A stretch of 64,000 bases of DNA. It comes from Eukaryota sp. TZLM1-RC (lineage: Eukaryota; Metamonada: BaSk clade). Numbering within the stretch: the first letter of the stretch is position 1; every line of letters begins with the position of its first letter. The position numbers and the translations under genes are program-made. This document shows, piece by piece, positions 52,368 through 62,752 of the stretch. The notes under the pieces were generated by a model. The model did no database searches. It saw only the letters and a list, made by a program, of their open reading frames with translations, and was not told where the DNA came from. Location: assembly GCA_040285825.1 (NCBI GenBank), contig JAUPSS010000004.1, forward strand, positions 6,269,658-6,333,657, given 5' to 3'.

Positions 52368-54638
52368 ATGGCATCAAATCCTCAGTTACGTGTCGTTGAA
52401 CTACTAGCTTCCACAATTGATACACATACTTCTTATTACAACCAGAATGCTCGTGATGCCGAACTTATAAAAGCACAATTCATACGACTTTCACAAGATA
52501 ACCATAACCTCAAATCCTCCCTCAATGAAGCCTTATCCACCATTGACACTCTCCAACAAAACTCTACTCAACCCACTTCCCCACCTCAAGTTTCTCAACA
52601 TGATCAGAACGAACTACTTGATCAAATCTCTTCACTTAAGGAGCAACTCAACGAAACCAAGAGTGCACTGGCCAAAACCCAAGCCCAGCTTGCCACGGCC
52701 CACAAGGAAAGCAAAGAGACTGATGTTCCTGCTGAACTTTTGGCCCTTAGATCAGAAAACTCGAGACTTCGATCAGACATTGAAAGACTTGAAAGCGATA
52801 CTTTAATTTTACTGGACAAATCTGAGTCAATTGAGGAACTTTCTCTTAAGGAGTCTCAGTTACTCAACGATAAAATACGCCAATTATCACTTCAACTGGA
52901 ATCATCCCAATCAACTGTATCTAAGCTCCGTGATTTGTCCACTGTGCAGGCTCAAACAATTGAATCATTGGAACAGAAACTCAGAGACGACGAAGAATTA
53001 CTCATAGCTGCTGACAGAAACCTCAAAGAGAGTATGATCAAGGCAGAGGGAGAACGGGAAGAATTGAAGGGGAGAGGGGAGGAAAAAGTTGTGAAGATGG
53101 GTGAGGTGATTGGAAGCTTAAAAAGGAAAGTTTCCGATTTAGAAGGTGAAAAAGGAAAACTTTTGGAAAATTTTTCAATGCAGGTCAAGAATATGATCGG
53201 AACTGTCAGTCAATTACTACGTGATGCCCAAGTCTCGGAGAATTCTATTGCATTAATTCAAAGTAAACTCAATGTATACAGAAGAGATCAGAAACAGTTA
53301 ATTCACGTTTCTAATGACGTCACAGAAGTTCAAAAAGATGATATTCCTGAAGATCAATCAAATCCACCAATCAGTGTTGATAATTCTGAGCTGACTTCCG
53401 TTTATGATCGTTTGCAGTTACTTTCAATTACCACTACCAATGTTGAACGCAGATGTACAAGCCTCAAGTCACTGTTAACTGATTTATTTATGGATGAAAG
53501 TGAAATTAGTTCAACATCTAAAACAAAAGCTTTGAGATTGGCTTCTGGAGTAGCTGATGAGGTTTCAGGTCTTAAATCATTTTTGATTGAAGTCAGGGAA
53601 AGTCTTGTTACTATTCTTGACTATTTTGAGCGAGCTCTTGATGAAAATGATTCATTGGTTAATCATACTGAAGAGTTGAGCACTACTCTGACGAAACAGG
53701 AAAAGGAACAATCAAAATTAATTGATAACCTCCAATCAACAGTAGAATCACAGTCTCAGGAAATCAATCAACTCTCGTCAACAGTCAAAAATCTCCAATC
53801 AGAATCAAAAACTGCTCAAGAATTAAATATTTCACGTGCAAATTCCAAAATTTTAACGGAACTTGATCAAGCAAAAAACAATGAAAGATTTGCGAAGGAA
53901 GTCTTGGCTGCTGTCAGGGAGGAAAAGGAAGTGGCTGAAGAAGAATGTAGATTGTTGGAAGGGCAAGTTGACAGGTTGAAAAGGGAAGTTTCCGATTTGA
54001 GGGTTAGAAATGATGGATTGATTGACTGTGATGAAGAAGTTTTCAACCTTCGTGGACAGGTAAGTTCGCTCACTTCAGAAATAGAAGAATTGCAAAAGGA
54101 TATTGCGGTGTTAAGACAAGAAAATCGAGCTCTATCCTCCCAAAATGAAGAATTGGCCAGTCAAAATAAGGATATTCAAGAGTCAAGTTGTTCAGCCACA
54201 AATAAACTGAAATCCCAGGTTAATCAATTAAGTCTAAGGGTGAAGGAATTGGAGGAGCAGCTTGAATTTAGTGAAAAACATTCAAAAGATTTAGAAATTC
54301 AAACAAAATCCCTAAAAATGACTAATAAGTCTTTGGAAAATGATTTAAATGCAAGCAATCTATCAAAAACTGAGTTACTAAAGAAAACAAGGAAAATTAG
54401 TCCTGAAATTGAAACAAAAACCCAAGAAGTACCAAATTCATTTGAATTACTGTCTAGAAAAGCTTCTCAAGAAACTAGAAAACTTACCCTTTCATCAGCC
54501 ACGTTACCCTCCCCAAGAAGTGAACATGCATCTCCGCTTTCTGCAAGCACTCCATTAAGGGAACCCCAAAGTCCTAATTTTTCCAAAACTTTCACTCCTA
54601 GAAGTAGTATTTTGAAAAAACATATGAGGTTGCAGTAG
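52368..54638 (+). CDS. Long coiled-coil protein (756 aa), function unknown
   Basis: Heptad-rich sequence dominates from ~30 to ~670: Glu, Lys, Gln, Ser and Leu with few Pro or Gly. There are two likely breaks, near 310-345 (DVTEVQKDDIPEDQSNPP) and at ~395-440. The C-terminal ~80 residues are Ser/Pro-rich and basic (SPRSEHASP, TPRSSILKKHMRLQ), a likely phosphorylated, disordered tail. There is no membrane segment, ATPase or motor motif. Such proteins serve as scaffolds at centrosomes, basal bodies, the Golgi or vesicle tethers, and I cannot choose among these. The start is the ATG at 52368, four bases after the ACGATATCTGT motif. Confidence 0.85.
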   Translation: MASNPQLRVVELLASTIDTHTSYYNQNARDAELIKAQFIRLSQDNHNLKSSLNEALSTIDTLQQNSTQPTSPPQVSQHDQNELLDQISSLKEQLNETKSALAKTQAQLATAHKESKETDVPAELLALRSENSRLRSDIERLESDTLILLDKSESIEELSLKESQLLNDKIRQLSLQLESSQSTVSKLRDLSTVQAQTIESLEQKLRDDEELLIAADRNLKESMIKAEGEREELKGRGEEKVVKMGEVIGSLKRKVSDLEGEKGKLLENFSMQVKNMIGTVSQLLRDAQVSENSIALIQSKLNVYRRDQKQLIHVSNDVTEVQKDDIPEDQSNPPISVDNSELTSVYDRLQLLSITTTNVERRCTSLKSLLTDLFMDESEISSTSKTKALRLASGVADEVSGLKSFLIEVRESLVTILDYFERALDENDSLVNHTEELSTTLTKQEKEQSKLIDNLQSTVESQSQEINQLSSTVKNLQSESKTAQELNISRANSKILTELDQAKNNERFAKEVLAAVREEKEVAEEECRLLEGQVDRLKREVSDLRVRNDGLIDCDEEVFNLRGQVSSLTSEIEELQKDIAVLRQENRALSSQNEELASQNKDIQESSCSATNKLKSQVNQLSLRVKELEEQLEFSEKHSKDLEIQTKSLKMTNKSLENDLNASNLSKTELLKKTRKISPEIETKTQEVPNSFELLSRKASQETRKLTLSSATLPSPRSEHASPLSASTPLREPQSPNFSKTFTPRSSILKKHMRLQ

Positions 54639-54839
54639 ATTATTTGTCATGTATATTATAAATCTTTTTTTAGTTTTCATTTGTTTTCCTTTTATTTACA
54701 CCGATTTCTCTTCAAATAATCGATTTTCATCTGTTTTAGATGTTGAATTAATACAAATGTGTTTTTAATCAGGTCACACAACGATTCCTGTCGATTTAAA
54801 AACATTTGATTATGATTTTTGAATCAATCATTGTTTTCA

Positions 54840-56265
54840 ATGTCTTCGGTTTATGCTCCTCTTGTTTCTGGACAACACGTGGGTGTTGTGCCAGGTGCTG
54901 AACGTAAGTTCAATGACTTGCCGTTTGCCTGCTTGTTTGCAATAGGCGTTGTCCTGTTCATCGCACTCGGGATTTTCGGGTTCAATTATGGTGACCCTAG
55001 TATTCTCGAAGAGCAAGCTCTTGCTGACGCAGCTGATCCCAGCCCTCTGGCTCCTCTTATTAATGGAACCAATCCTCTGGTGGTGTCTTTTGTTGTGGTG
55101 CTTGTGTTTGCCATCGTATGGATCCAACTTCTACGCTTCGCTGCCCCTCTCGTAGTGAAAGGAACTTTGTGGGGAGGTATTGTTGCTCTTATTGTTTTTG
55201 GTCTATTCCTTCAAAACAAATCAGATGAAACTCCTTCTGCTCAATATGCTGCATGGATGATCTGGATAGTTGCTCTCATTTTTATCCTTATGATCTTCTT
55301 TGCAAGGAATAAGATTGAATTTACCATCTTATTATTTGAAAATGGTTGCAGAGCACTTTCCCACTCCCCAGGCTCATTGATTGTTGGTTTTGCCCTTGTC
55401 ACTGTTGTAGCAGTTGTCTTCTCCTTTTACATCGCCGCTTCATCATTTATTCTAACCATCCAGGAATCGCCTCTGGTTAACTGTCTTCCTGATGAAACTG
55501 CACCATGCCAAGCTCCCCGTAACCTCTGGATCATTTTCTCTGGATTGGTTCTCTGGATTGGATATTTCTGCAATGGTTTAGCTCAGGTCACTATCTCTGG
55601 ATCTATCGCTTCTCATTTGTACAATCAAACAACCAGCGGACTTGCCTCATTCGGCAGAGCTTTGAAGTCATTTGGCTCAATCGCCCTAGCCTCCTTGTTA
55701 ATTGCCCTCATCACTCTCTTAAGAATCATTGTCAATGCTCTTCAACATGCTGCAAGAAAAGAAGGAGAAGACATTAAGGTTCAAATCATGGTTTGTTATT
55801 CTTTTATTTCTCTAACCCCAGTTGTGTCTCATCAAGTGCTGCGTCCGTTGCATTGAAAGTATCGTCAAGTACATATCCCATTATGCTTACATCTTCATTG
55901 CCAAGGATGGTCGCTCTTTCTGTTCAGCATGTGGACAAACAGTTGAGATGATCTCAAACAATGTCTTTACCATGGCTGTCTCTAACTCTATCAGTGGTTT
56001 TGTCATGCTCATTGGTCAGTTGGTTGGTGTTGCTGTTGCAATGTTGTTTGCTACAATGATTTTGGATGCTTCTGCTGAACCAATCTTGCTTGTAGTTATT
56101 TTCTTCCTTGCATTCTCTATCATGTCAGTTACCACTAGATTAATCTTGGTCGCCATTGACACTGTTATGGTTTGTTTCTTTGCTGATGAATCAATTTCCA
56201 TTGATGGAGAACTTGCAAGTGCTCTCCGTGGATTTGATGAGGCTGAATACAAGGGAACTATGTAG
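54840..56265 (+). CDS. Choline-transporter-like (CTL/SLC44) membrane protein, two exons
   Basis: The CTL/SLC44 family has about ten membrane helices and carries choline or related solutes. The exons are 54840-55790 and 55822-56265, giving 464 residues. The first exon starts KFNDLPFACLFAIGVVLF after a short cytoplasmic head. The second begins with the family's KCCVRCIESIVKYISHYAYI stretch and continues IAKDGRSFC. Splicing joins QIM|LCLIKCC in frame (phase 0). The ATG at 54840 is used; an upstream TTG frame is ignored. The substrate is not certain, since many eukaryotic CTL proteins are poorly characterised. AATAAATAT follows the stop by 18 nt. Confidence 0.9.
55791..55821 (+). other. Intron of choline-transporter-like gene (31 nt)
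   Basis: It starts GTTTGT and ends TCTAACCCCAG. The CTAAC branch-point word is three bases before the AG. Phase 0. Confidence 0.85.
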
Positions 56266-56283
56266 ATCTTTGTTGTTGTTGGT

Positions 56284-56289
56284 AATAAA
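56284..56289 (+). terminator. AATAAA, likely poly(A) signal
   Basis: AATAAATAT lies 18 nt downstream of the choline-transporter-like stop, as at 37860. Confidence 0.4.
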
Positions 56290-56584
56290 TATTCTGTAAA
56301 AGTGTGCTTTTGAGGTTTGACAACTTAAATACATCCCATTTAATTCTTAAAAGGATCAAATTTATTTTGTTAAACTATTATTGATGTTATGGAAAAATTC
56401 AAAAATGCTACAGATTTACTGTAGTAAAAAGCTAACTTGAATGCCTATCTCCAACACTATCCTCTATAAAATAATCTACAATTGCCTTGATGTTGATACA
56501 TGCTAACTTGTTACAATTCCACACCTTATCTTTTCTATCACATTCTTTTTTATGTACTGTATTTTTATTGAAAAAAAATTCTAT

Positions 56585-57060
56585 CTAGTATTCAATATTC
56601 TCCAAACAAGCATCACTATTACTAAACCTACTCACAGCAATTCGTTCACATTCTACACCAATAGCTAAAAGAGCTTTAGAAATCATTTTTTGAATGGACT
56701 TGAAAATGCAAAAAACAATTCTATTTGACCAGAAAGTGGAATTCATTTTTTACTAGACCCATTCAGTAACACTTTTTTGAAGTTCTCAAAAAAGTGGAAT
56801 CCTGAAGGTCCAAGATTGCCAAAAAGAGAAATTGCAAACAGCACAAACTGATATTTCACATGTTCGACTCTACCTAATTGTGCTAATGGTTCTTCATATT
56901 TTTTATTTTCTTTCTTTTCGTTGTTACATAGCAGCAAATCAACGAAATACACCAAATCACATTCTTCTTTACAAATTTCAGATTTTACATTCGTTATTTG
57001 ATAAATAAATATGGATTTGATATCAGGAAAAGATAGACAAATACTGTGACTAACCAAAAA
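56585..57060 (-). mobile_element. Retroelement C-terminal remnant
   Basis: The minus-strand frame has ECDLVYFVDLLLC and KKYEEPLAQL, then YQFVLFAISLFGNLGPSGF, matching the end of the RLE nuclease (YPFVFSLFGSLAPTALRF in RLE-B). A second frame gives FWSNRIVFCIFKSIQKMISK and ends at the stop ~56585. It is cut on its 5' side 18 nt from the 3' end of the next gene. Confidence 0.65.
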
Positions 57061-57078
57061 CTGTTTATTTAAACAAAT

Positions 57079-58293
57079 CTATTCAGCACCAGCTCTTTCT
57101 TCAAGATCATCAGGAGTGTCCAATGGAGTCAATGGAACTGAAACAATGTACTGGCGGCTCACCAATTGTCTTCTACGTCTATTGTTGCGAACATAAAAGC
57201 CGCTAACTAAGCTAGCTAAAACAACACCAAACACAACAGCAGCAAGCGTGAGCATTCCAGAATTGGAAGACCCAGAATCCTCAGAATAAACATGTGGAAC
57301 ATCCATTTCGAAAGAAACTCGTTCTGAAGAAGGACCAGCCTCACTAGAGGTAGAGACAGACTGCACAACAACTGAAAGGAGAGCATTCACAGGGAAATCC
57401 ACTCCCTTTTCTACTACCAAGATGCACTCGCTTGTTGTGTAATTTGCAATCAACTCTGAATCTGCAAAAAGAGACACGACATAACCCACAGCACCCTCCA
57501 CACAAGGCCATGTTATAGAGATCACTGGCTTGTCATTATGATAATCAACAGAAACAGAAACAGAGCTTGGCGATGGTGCAAGTGTGGTGTATTGAACAGA
57601 ATCACTGAACGCTGAACTCTCCCCAGTATCTTTATGAACTACTCTTACTTTGAGAGTCACTAATGCCAATGGCAAAGTTGTATAGTTGAAAGAACTGGAC
57701 TCAAGATATTCTTCCTCAAACGTCTTGCCTTGGTCCAATGAAAAGGCAACAACATATGAATGCTGGCTTTTTGGTAACGTGACAAACAGCCATTTTGAAC
57801 CCAGTAAGACCTTAATCGAATCAGTTTTTGGGGGAGAAAGAACATCTTCATGAGGACTGGGAGGAGTTTCCTTTTCCTTGTCATTATCTTCTTCGTACTC
57901 TTTCTTTTTCCTGTCTTCTTGAGTAGGCTCTTCTACAGGATCAGTGATGACATCATGGCCATCATTATCAGGGTCATGTGGAGAAGGATCATCGACAGGA
58001 GGTTCTGGGTCAGGCTTGTCCTCTTCAGAATCAGTTAAAATGGGCTCTTCCTGTTCTTTTGGCACCTTAGAATCCTCGGGAACTGGGGGATAGCTAGGAT
58101 CGGGAATAGAAGGCTCGCTATCCTGTTTGAGAATAGCACGGAGACGATCGTAAAAATGATCGATTGATAGAGTAGGTACGGGCGGTATATCAGTATTGAC
58201 ACTGAACACTTTGATGGGTGTAGAGATGGTGATGGACACAAAAACAAGAAGTAAAAGCACTGCGATCGGATTTAGCGATAAAACACGCATCAT
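57079..58293 (-). CDS. Type I surface protein with acidic Pro-rich region and FN3-like domains
   Basis: Unrecognised family with clear topology. There is a signal peptide (residues ~1-24, PIAVLLLLVFVSITIS). Residues ~60-155 are rich in Pro, Asp and Glu and probably extended. From ~160 to ~330 there are two beta-sandwich-like stretches: one with VLLGSKWLFVTLPKSQHSYVV, the next with ISITWPCVEGAVGYVVSLFA, the Trp and Tyr spacing typical of fibronectin type III. One membrane helix (~350-372) is followed by RNNRRRRQL, a stop-transfer signal, and a 30-residue tail. Three or four N-x-S/T sites lie on the outside. It is likely a surface or endomembrane receptor-like protein. Two ATGs in tandem (58293 and 58290) are equally possible starts. 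Confidence 0.85.
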   Translation of the reverse strand: MMRVLSLNPIAVLLLLVFVSITISTPIKVFSVNTDIPPVPTLSIDHFYDRLRAILKQDSEPSIPDPSYPPVPEDSKVPKEQEEPILTDSEEDKPDPEPPVDDPSPHDPDNDGHDVITDPVEEPTQEDRKKKEYEEDNDKEKETPPSPHEDVLSPPKTDSIKVLLGSKWLFVTLPKSQHSYVVAFSLDQGKTFEEEYLESSSFNYTTLPLALVTLKVRVVHKDTGESSAFSDSVQYTTLAPSPSSVSVSVDYHNDKPVISITWPCVEGAVGYVVSLFADSELIANYTTSECILVVEKGVDFPVNALLSVVVQSVSTSSEAGPSSERVSFEMDVPHVYSEDSGSSNSGMLTLAAVVFGVVLASLVSGFYVRNNRRRRQLVSRQYIVSVPLTPLDTPDDLEERAGAE

Positions 58294-58789
58294 AGGAGAT
58301 GATCTGTGAATTGAAAGTGAACATGCGGCTGTAGGCAGAGAGTATCTGCAAAATCAAGATATCTCTGAGAATGGTAGAATGTGATCCTGGATATGGTACT
58401 CAATTGTGAGAAGGAGTCGATCTACAGGTCCACATTGTCTTCCCTCAAAGACATTTTATCTTACACAATAAAATTCTTTAAAAGACTTTCTTCAAGTTTT
58501 AATCAAAAATATGCTTGACATAATTCCAACATCGTCTTCCTACTTAAGAGGTGAACAATAGGAAAAAGTGTCTCTCATGTACGGCAGTTTTATTAATAAT
58601 CTCAAAACACAGAATTTGGTGCCTCAGTAACTTCAGTTTAACATTTTCAACTCAAGAGTAAGCGAATTTTTGTAACAATAGGTGTTTGATTCAATTTTTA
58701 TCAACAATTATATGCACTAAATAGAAAATCAAGTCAAAACAACAATACATCAAGAATTGGTTTATGAATTTTATCTATTATATTTATTG
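58294..58789. other. Intergenic, no feature recognised
   Basis: About 500 nt upstream of the type I surface protein gene; AT-rich, with no coding-like frame or repeat that I can see. Confidence 0.5.
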
Positions 58790-59640
58790 AACATGCACAC
58801 TTGATTAAATTAATTCATAACTAATGGGACGAATATCATTGAACCAAGATTTCCTCTACAAAATCTTGATCTGCTTGCTGTCTAGCTCAAGCTTCTCTTA
58901 TTCGATTGAAAAACCGGCGTCATCTATTAATAATGGCAAATTGAATTCGAGAACGCCATAAAAAAATATCAAACCTTCTCATTGTTTTTTCTTGAACTAT
59001 TTTTTGGAAGTCATTCAAAAAAGTTTCTGCTTCACCTGATAATCTTCCATTTATCAAAAATGGGAAAGCAATAAAAACTAGCTGTGTATTTCTATTAGTA
59101 TTAGCCTCTTCAATATCTTTATCATATTTTCTATGTTTTTCGTTTGCTTTAAGATCAAGAGCACTCACAGGATTAAGTTTTGTTCTGTGAACCAAAGTAT
59201 CATTTGCAACATTACATGAGACAAAGTCAACAATAGCTTCAGAATTATCAATCCAATCACAGTATACATCACCTCTATCATCAGAACCAAAATTATTCAG
59301 AGAAAGTGTTTCCTTCAGCAGAGACTCTTTGATACACGATATTCTTGCAATTTGTGCCATATTGAAAACAGTGTCTCTAACAGCGTCATGTAGTGAAGAA
59401 CGATATGTTATCAATTCAGAACAATTCTGAGCATGGCGCAAACTGAGTTGAGGTGAATTCGAACAAATACATTTTTCTTTTGATAATAATTGATTAATGG
59501 GGATATTTAAATATAATCTCAATTTTGTTACAAACGCTTCGTTAGAAGCACACAGTCCAAATCTTTGTGGTACAATGGTTACAAACAGTGAAGAATCTGA
59601 TGACTTATTTTCGCAAGCAGCCTTTTCAATGAATGAATTT
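58790..59640 (-). mobile_element. RLE-A retroelement 3' part, array unit 1
   Basis: A 200-residue frame (58920-59522) includes the knuckle KCICSNSPQLSLRHAQNC, the nuclease SDDRGDVYCDWIDNSE...VDFVSC and KANEKHRKYDK. The family tail EALARQQADQDFVEEIL is partly out of frame at 58860-58910. On the 5' side it ends at ~59640 in the LLEKA-type region. Confidence 0.88.
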
Positions 59641-60415
59641 TGTGAATTTTATGTTCATGAATTTTCTTAAAATAGGGACTATTTTTGAAACTCATTTGTT
59701 CTGTTAATCAGATATGTGATGATTTATACACTTGAGGTCCATTTGTCTTTTCTCTGCTTGTGTATCTGCTGTAAGTAAGACCACTCATGTCTTCATTACG
59801 AATTAAAATTTCATTGTTGAGGCACAAACTTGAAGAATTGTTCATCAAGCTTATTCAAAAGTGAATTGTTTTCTCGCTGTTTAAAGGTGAAACGAAATTA
59901 ATTTGTGACTTATTATCATCTTTTGGTGAATCTTCATAATCGTCAATTTGAATTGTTGATGTAGGAAAAATAAGGCGTGAACATGTAATAGATTACCTCG
60001 GTTTTTCACCCGAATTAGAGAAGCATTAGCTAAACAGCAAGCAGATCATGATTTTGTAGAAGAAATTTTGGTTCAATGAATTTCGTCCAATTAGTTATGA
60101 TTTTATTTTGTCAAGTGTGTAAGTTTAATAAAAGTGACATCTCTGCTTTCTTACATTCTCCTTTGGTAGGTTCTTTAAATTTTATGTGTTTTCGTTGTTC
60201 TCATTTGTTATTGATATAAATTCATCTGTTTGATAAAGTGGAAGGTACCTTTTTGGACAGTTTTTTTTGACTCCTTGTAAATATACTGGTCTGTCTATGT
60301 CCACCATTAATGTCATCAAATACGATCAAGGTGCAGTATGGAAGTTATGGTCCAAGTACAAAAGAATTTTCCAGTTCAGAAACAAACTTCAGAAGTGAAA
60401 GTATTAACTCAATTT
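59640..60415. other. Array spacer with remnants on both strands
   Basis: The minus strand from ~59985 down to 59640 has coding-like runs with stops (LIFPTSTIQIDDYEDSPKDD and NNEILIRNEDMSGLTYSRYT) that I cannot assign. The plus strand at ~60010-60145 carries a short inverted RLE-A end (REALAKQQADHDFVEEILVQ) and its 3' tail. The rest is featureless. The same content recurs at 61262-62045. Confidence 0.6.
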
Positions 60416-61265
60416 ATTGAATTTGCACACTTGATTAAATTAAATCATAACTAATGGGACGACTATCATTAAACCAAGATTTCCTCTACAAAATCTTGAT
60501 TTGCTTGCTGTCTAGCTAGAGCTTCTCTAATTCGATTGATAAACCGCGGTAATCTATTAATAATGGCAAATTGAATCCGTGAACGCCATAAAAAAATATC
60601 AAATCTTTTCATTGTTTTTTCTTTCACCATTTCTTGGAAGTCATCCAAAAAAGTTTCTGCTTCAACTGATAATCTTCCATTTATCGAAAATGGGAAAGCA
60701 ATAAAAACCAGCTGTGTATTTCTATCGACATTTGCATCTTCAATTTCTTTATCATATTTTCTATGTTTTTCGTTTGCTTTAAGATCAAGAGCACTCACAG
60801 GATTAAGTTTTGTTCTGTGAACCAAAGTATCATTTGCAACATTACATGAGACAAAGTCAACAATAGCTTCAGAATTATCAATCCAATCACAGTATACATC
60901 ACCTCTATCATCAGAACCAAAATTATTCAGAGAAAGTGTTTCCTTCAGCAGAGACTCTTTGATACACGATATTCTTGCAATTTGTGCCATATTGAAAACA
61001 GTGTCTCTAACAGCGTCATGTAGTGAAGAACGATATGTTATCAATTCAGAACAATTCTGAGCATGGCGCATACTGAGTTGAGGTGAATTCGAACAAATAC
61101 ATTTTTCTTTTGATAATAATTGATTAATGGGGATATTTAAATATAATCTCAATTTTGTTACAAACGCTTCGTTAGAAGCACACAGTCCAAATCTTTGTGG
61201 TACAATGGTTACAAACAGTGAAGAATCTGATGACTTATTTTCGCAAGCAGCCTTTTCAATGAATG
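60416..61265 (-). mobile_element. RLE-A retroelement 3' part, array unit 2 (hybrid)
   Basis: A 227-residue open frame (60469-61152) covers the knuckle, nuclease and the tail ARQQANQDFVEEILV. Left of ~60746 it matches unit 3; right of ~60771 it matches unit 1. It is the most intact RLE-A nuclease frame in the window, but the RT is absent. Confidence 0.88.
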
Positions 61266-62045
61266 AATTTTGTGAATTTTATGTTCATGAATTTTCTTAA
61301 AATAGGGACTATTTTTGAAACTCATTTGTTCTGTTAATCAGATATGTGATGATTTATACACTTGAGGTCCATTTGTCTTTTCTCTGCTTGTGTATCTGCT
61401 GTAAGTAAGACCACTCATGTCTTCATTACGAATTAAAATTTCATTGTTGAGGCACAAACTTGAAGAATTGTTCATCAAGCTTATTCAAAAGTGAATTGTT
61501 TTCTCGCTGTTTAAAGGTGAAACGAAATTAATTTGTGACTTATTATCATCTTTTGGTGAATCTTCATTATCGTCAATTTGAATTGTTGATGTAGGAAAAA
61601 TAAGGCGTGAACATGTAATAGATTACCTCGGTTTTTCACCCGAATTAGAGAAGCATTAGCTAAACAGCAAGCAGATCATGATTTTGTAGAAGAAATTTTG
61701 GTTCAATGAATTTCGTCCAATTAGTTATGATTTTATTTTGTCAAGTGTGTAAGTTTAATAAAAGTGACATCTCTGCTTTCTTACATTCTCCTTTGGTAGG
61801 TTCTTTAAATTTTATGTGTTTTCGTTGTTCTCATTTGTTATTGATATAAATTCATCTGTTTGATAAAGTGGAAGGTACCTTTTTGGACAGTTTTTTTTTG
61901 ACTCCTTGTAAATATACTGGTCTGTCTATGTCCACCATTAATGTCATCAAATACGATCAAGTTGCAGTATGGAAGTTATGGTCCAAGTACAAAAGAATTT
62001 TCCAGTTCAGAAACAAACTTCAGAAGTGAAAGTATTAACTCAATT

Positions 62046-62752
62046 TATTGAATTTGCACACTTGATTAAATTAAATCATAACTAATGGGACGACTATCAT
62101 TAAACCAAGATTTCTCTACAAAATCTTGATTTGCTTGCTGTCTAGCTAGAGCTTCTCTAATTCGATTGATAAACCGCGGTAATCTATTAATAATGGCAAA
62201 TTGAATCCGTGAACGCCATAAAAAAATATCAAATCTTTTCATTGTTTTTTCTTTCACCATTTCTTGGAAGTCATCCAAAAAAGTTTCTGCTTCAACTGAT
62301 AATCTTCCATTTATCGAAAATGGGAAAGCAATAAAAACCAGCTGTGTATTTCTATCGACATTTGCATCTTCAATTTCTTTATCATATTTTCTATGTTTTT
62401 CTTTTGCTTTAAAATCCAGAGCAGCCACAGGATTAAGTTTTCTTCTGTGAAACAAAGTATCGTTTGCAACATTACATGAGACAAAGTCAACAATAGCTTC
62501 AGAATTATCAATCCAATCACAGTATACATCACCTCTATCATCAGAACCAAAATTATTCAGAGAAAGTGTTTCCTTCAGCAGTGGCTCTTTGATACACGAC
62601 ATCCTTGCAGTTTGTGCCATATTGAAAACAGTGTCTCTAACAGCATCATGTAATGAAGAACGATAAGTTATCAATTTAGAGCAATTTAGAGCATGGCGCA
62701 AAGTGAGTTGAGGTGAATTCGAACAAATACATTTTTCTTTTGATAATAATTG
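62046..62752 (-). mobile_element. RLE-A retroelement 3' part, array unit 3
   Basis: Frame 62066-62833 holds the knuckle KCICSNSPQLTLRHALNC and nuclease NSEAIVDFVSC. A single base lost near 62112 shifts the last residues. At ~62752 the sequence switches to a plus-strand copy, so this unit is truncated there. Confidence 0.88.
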
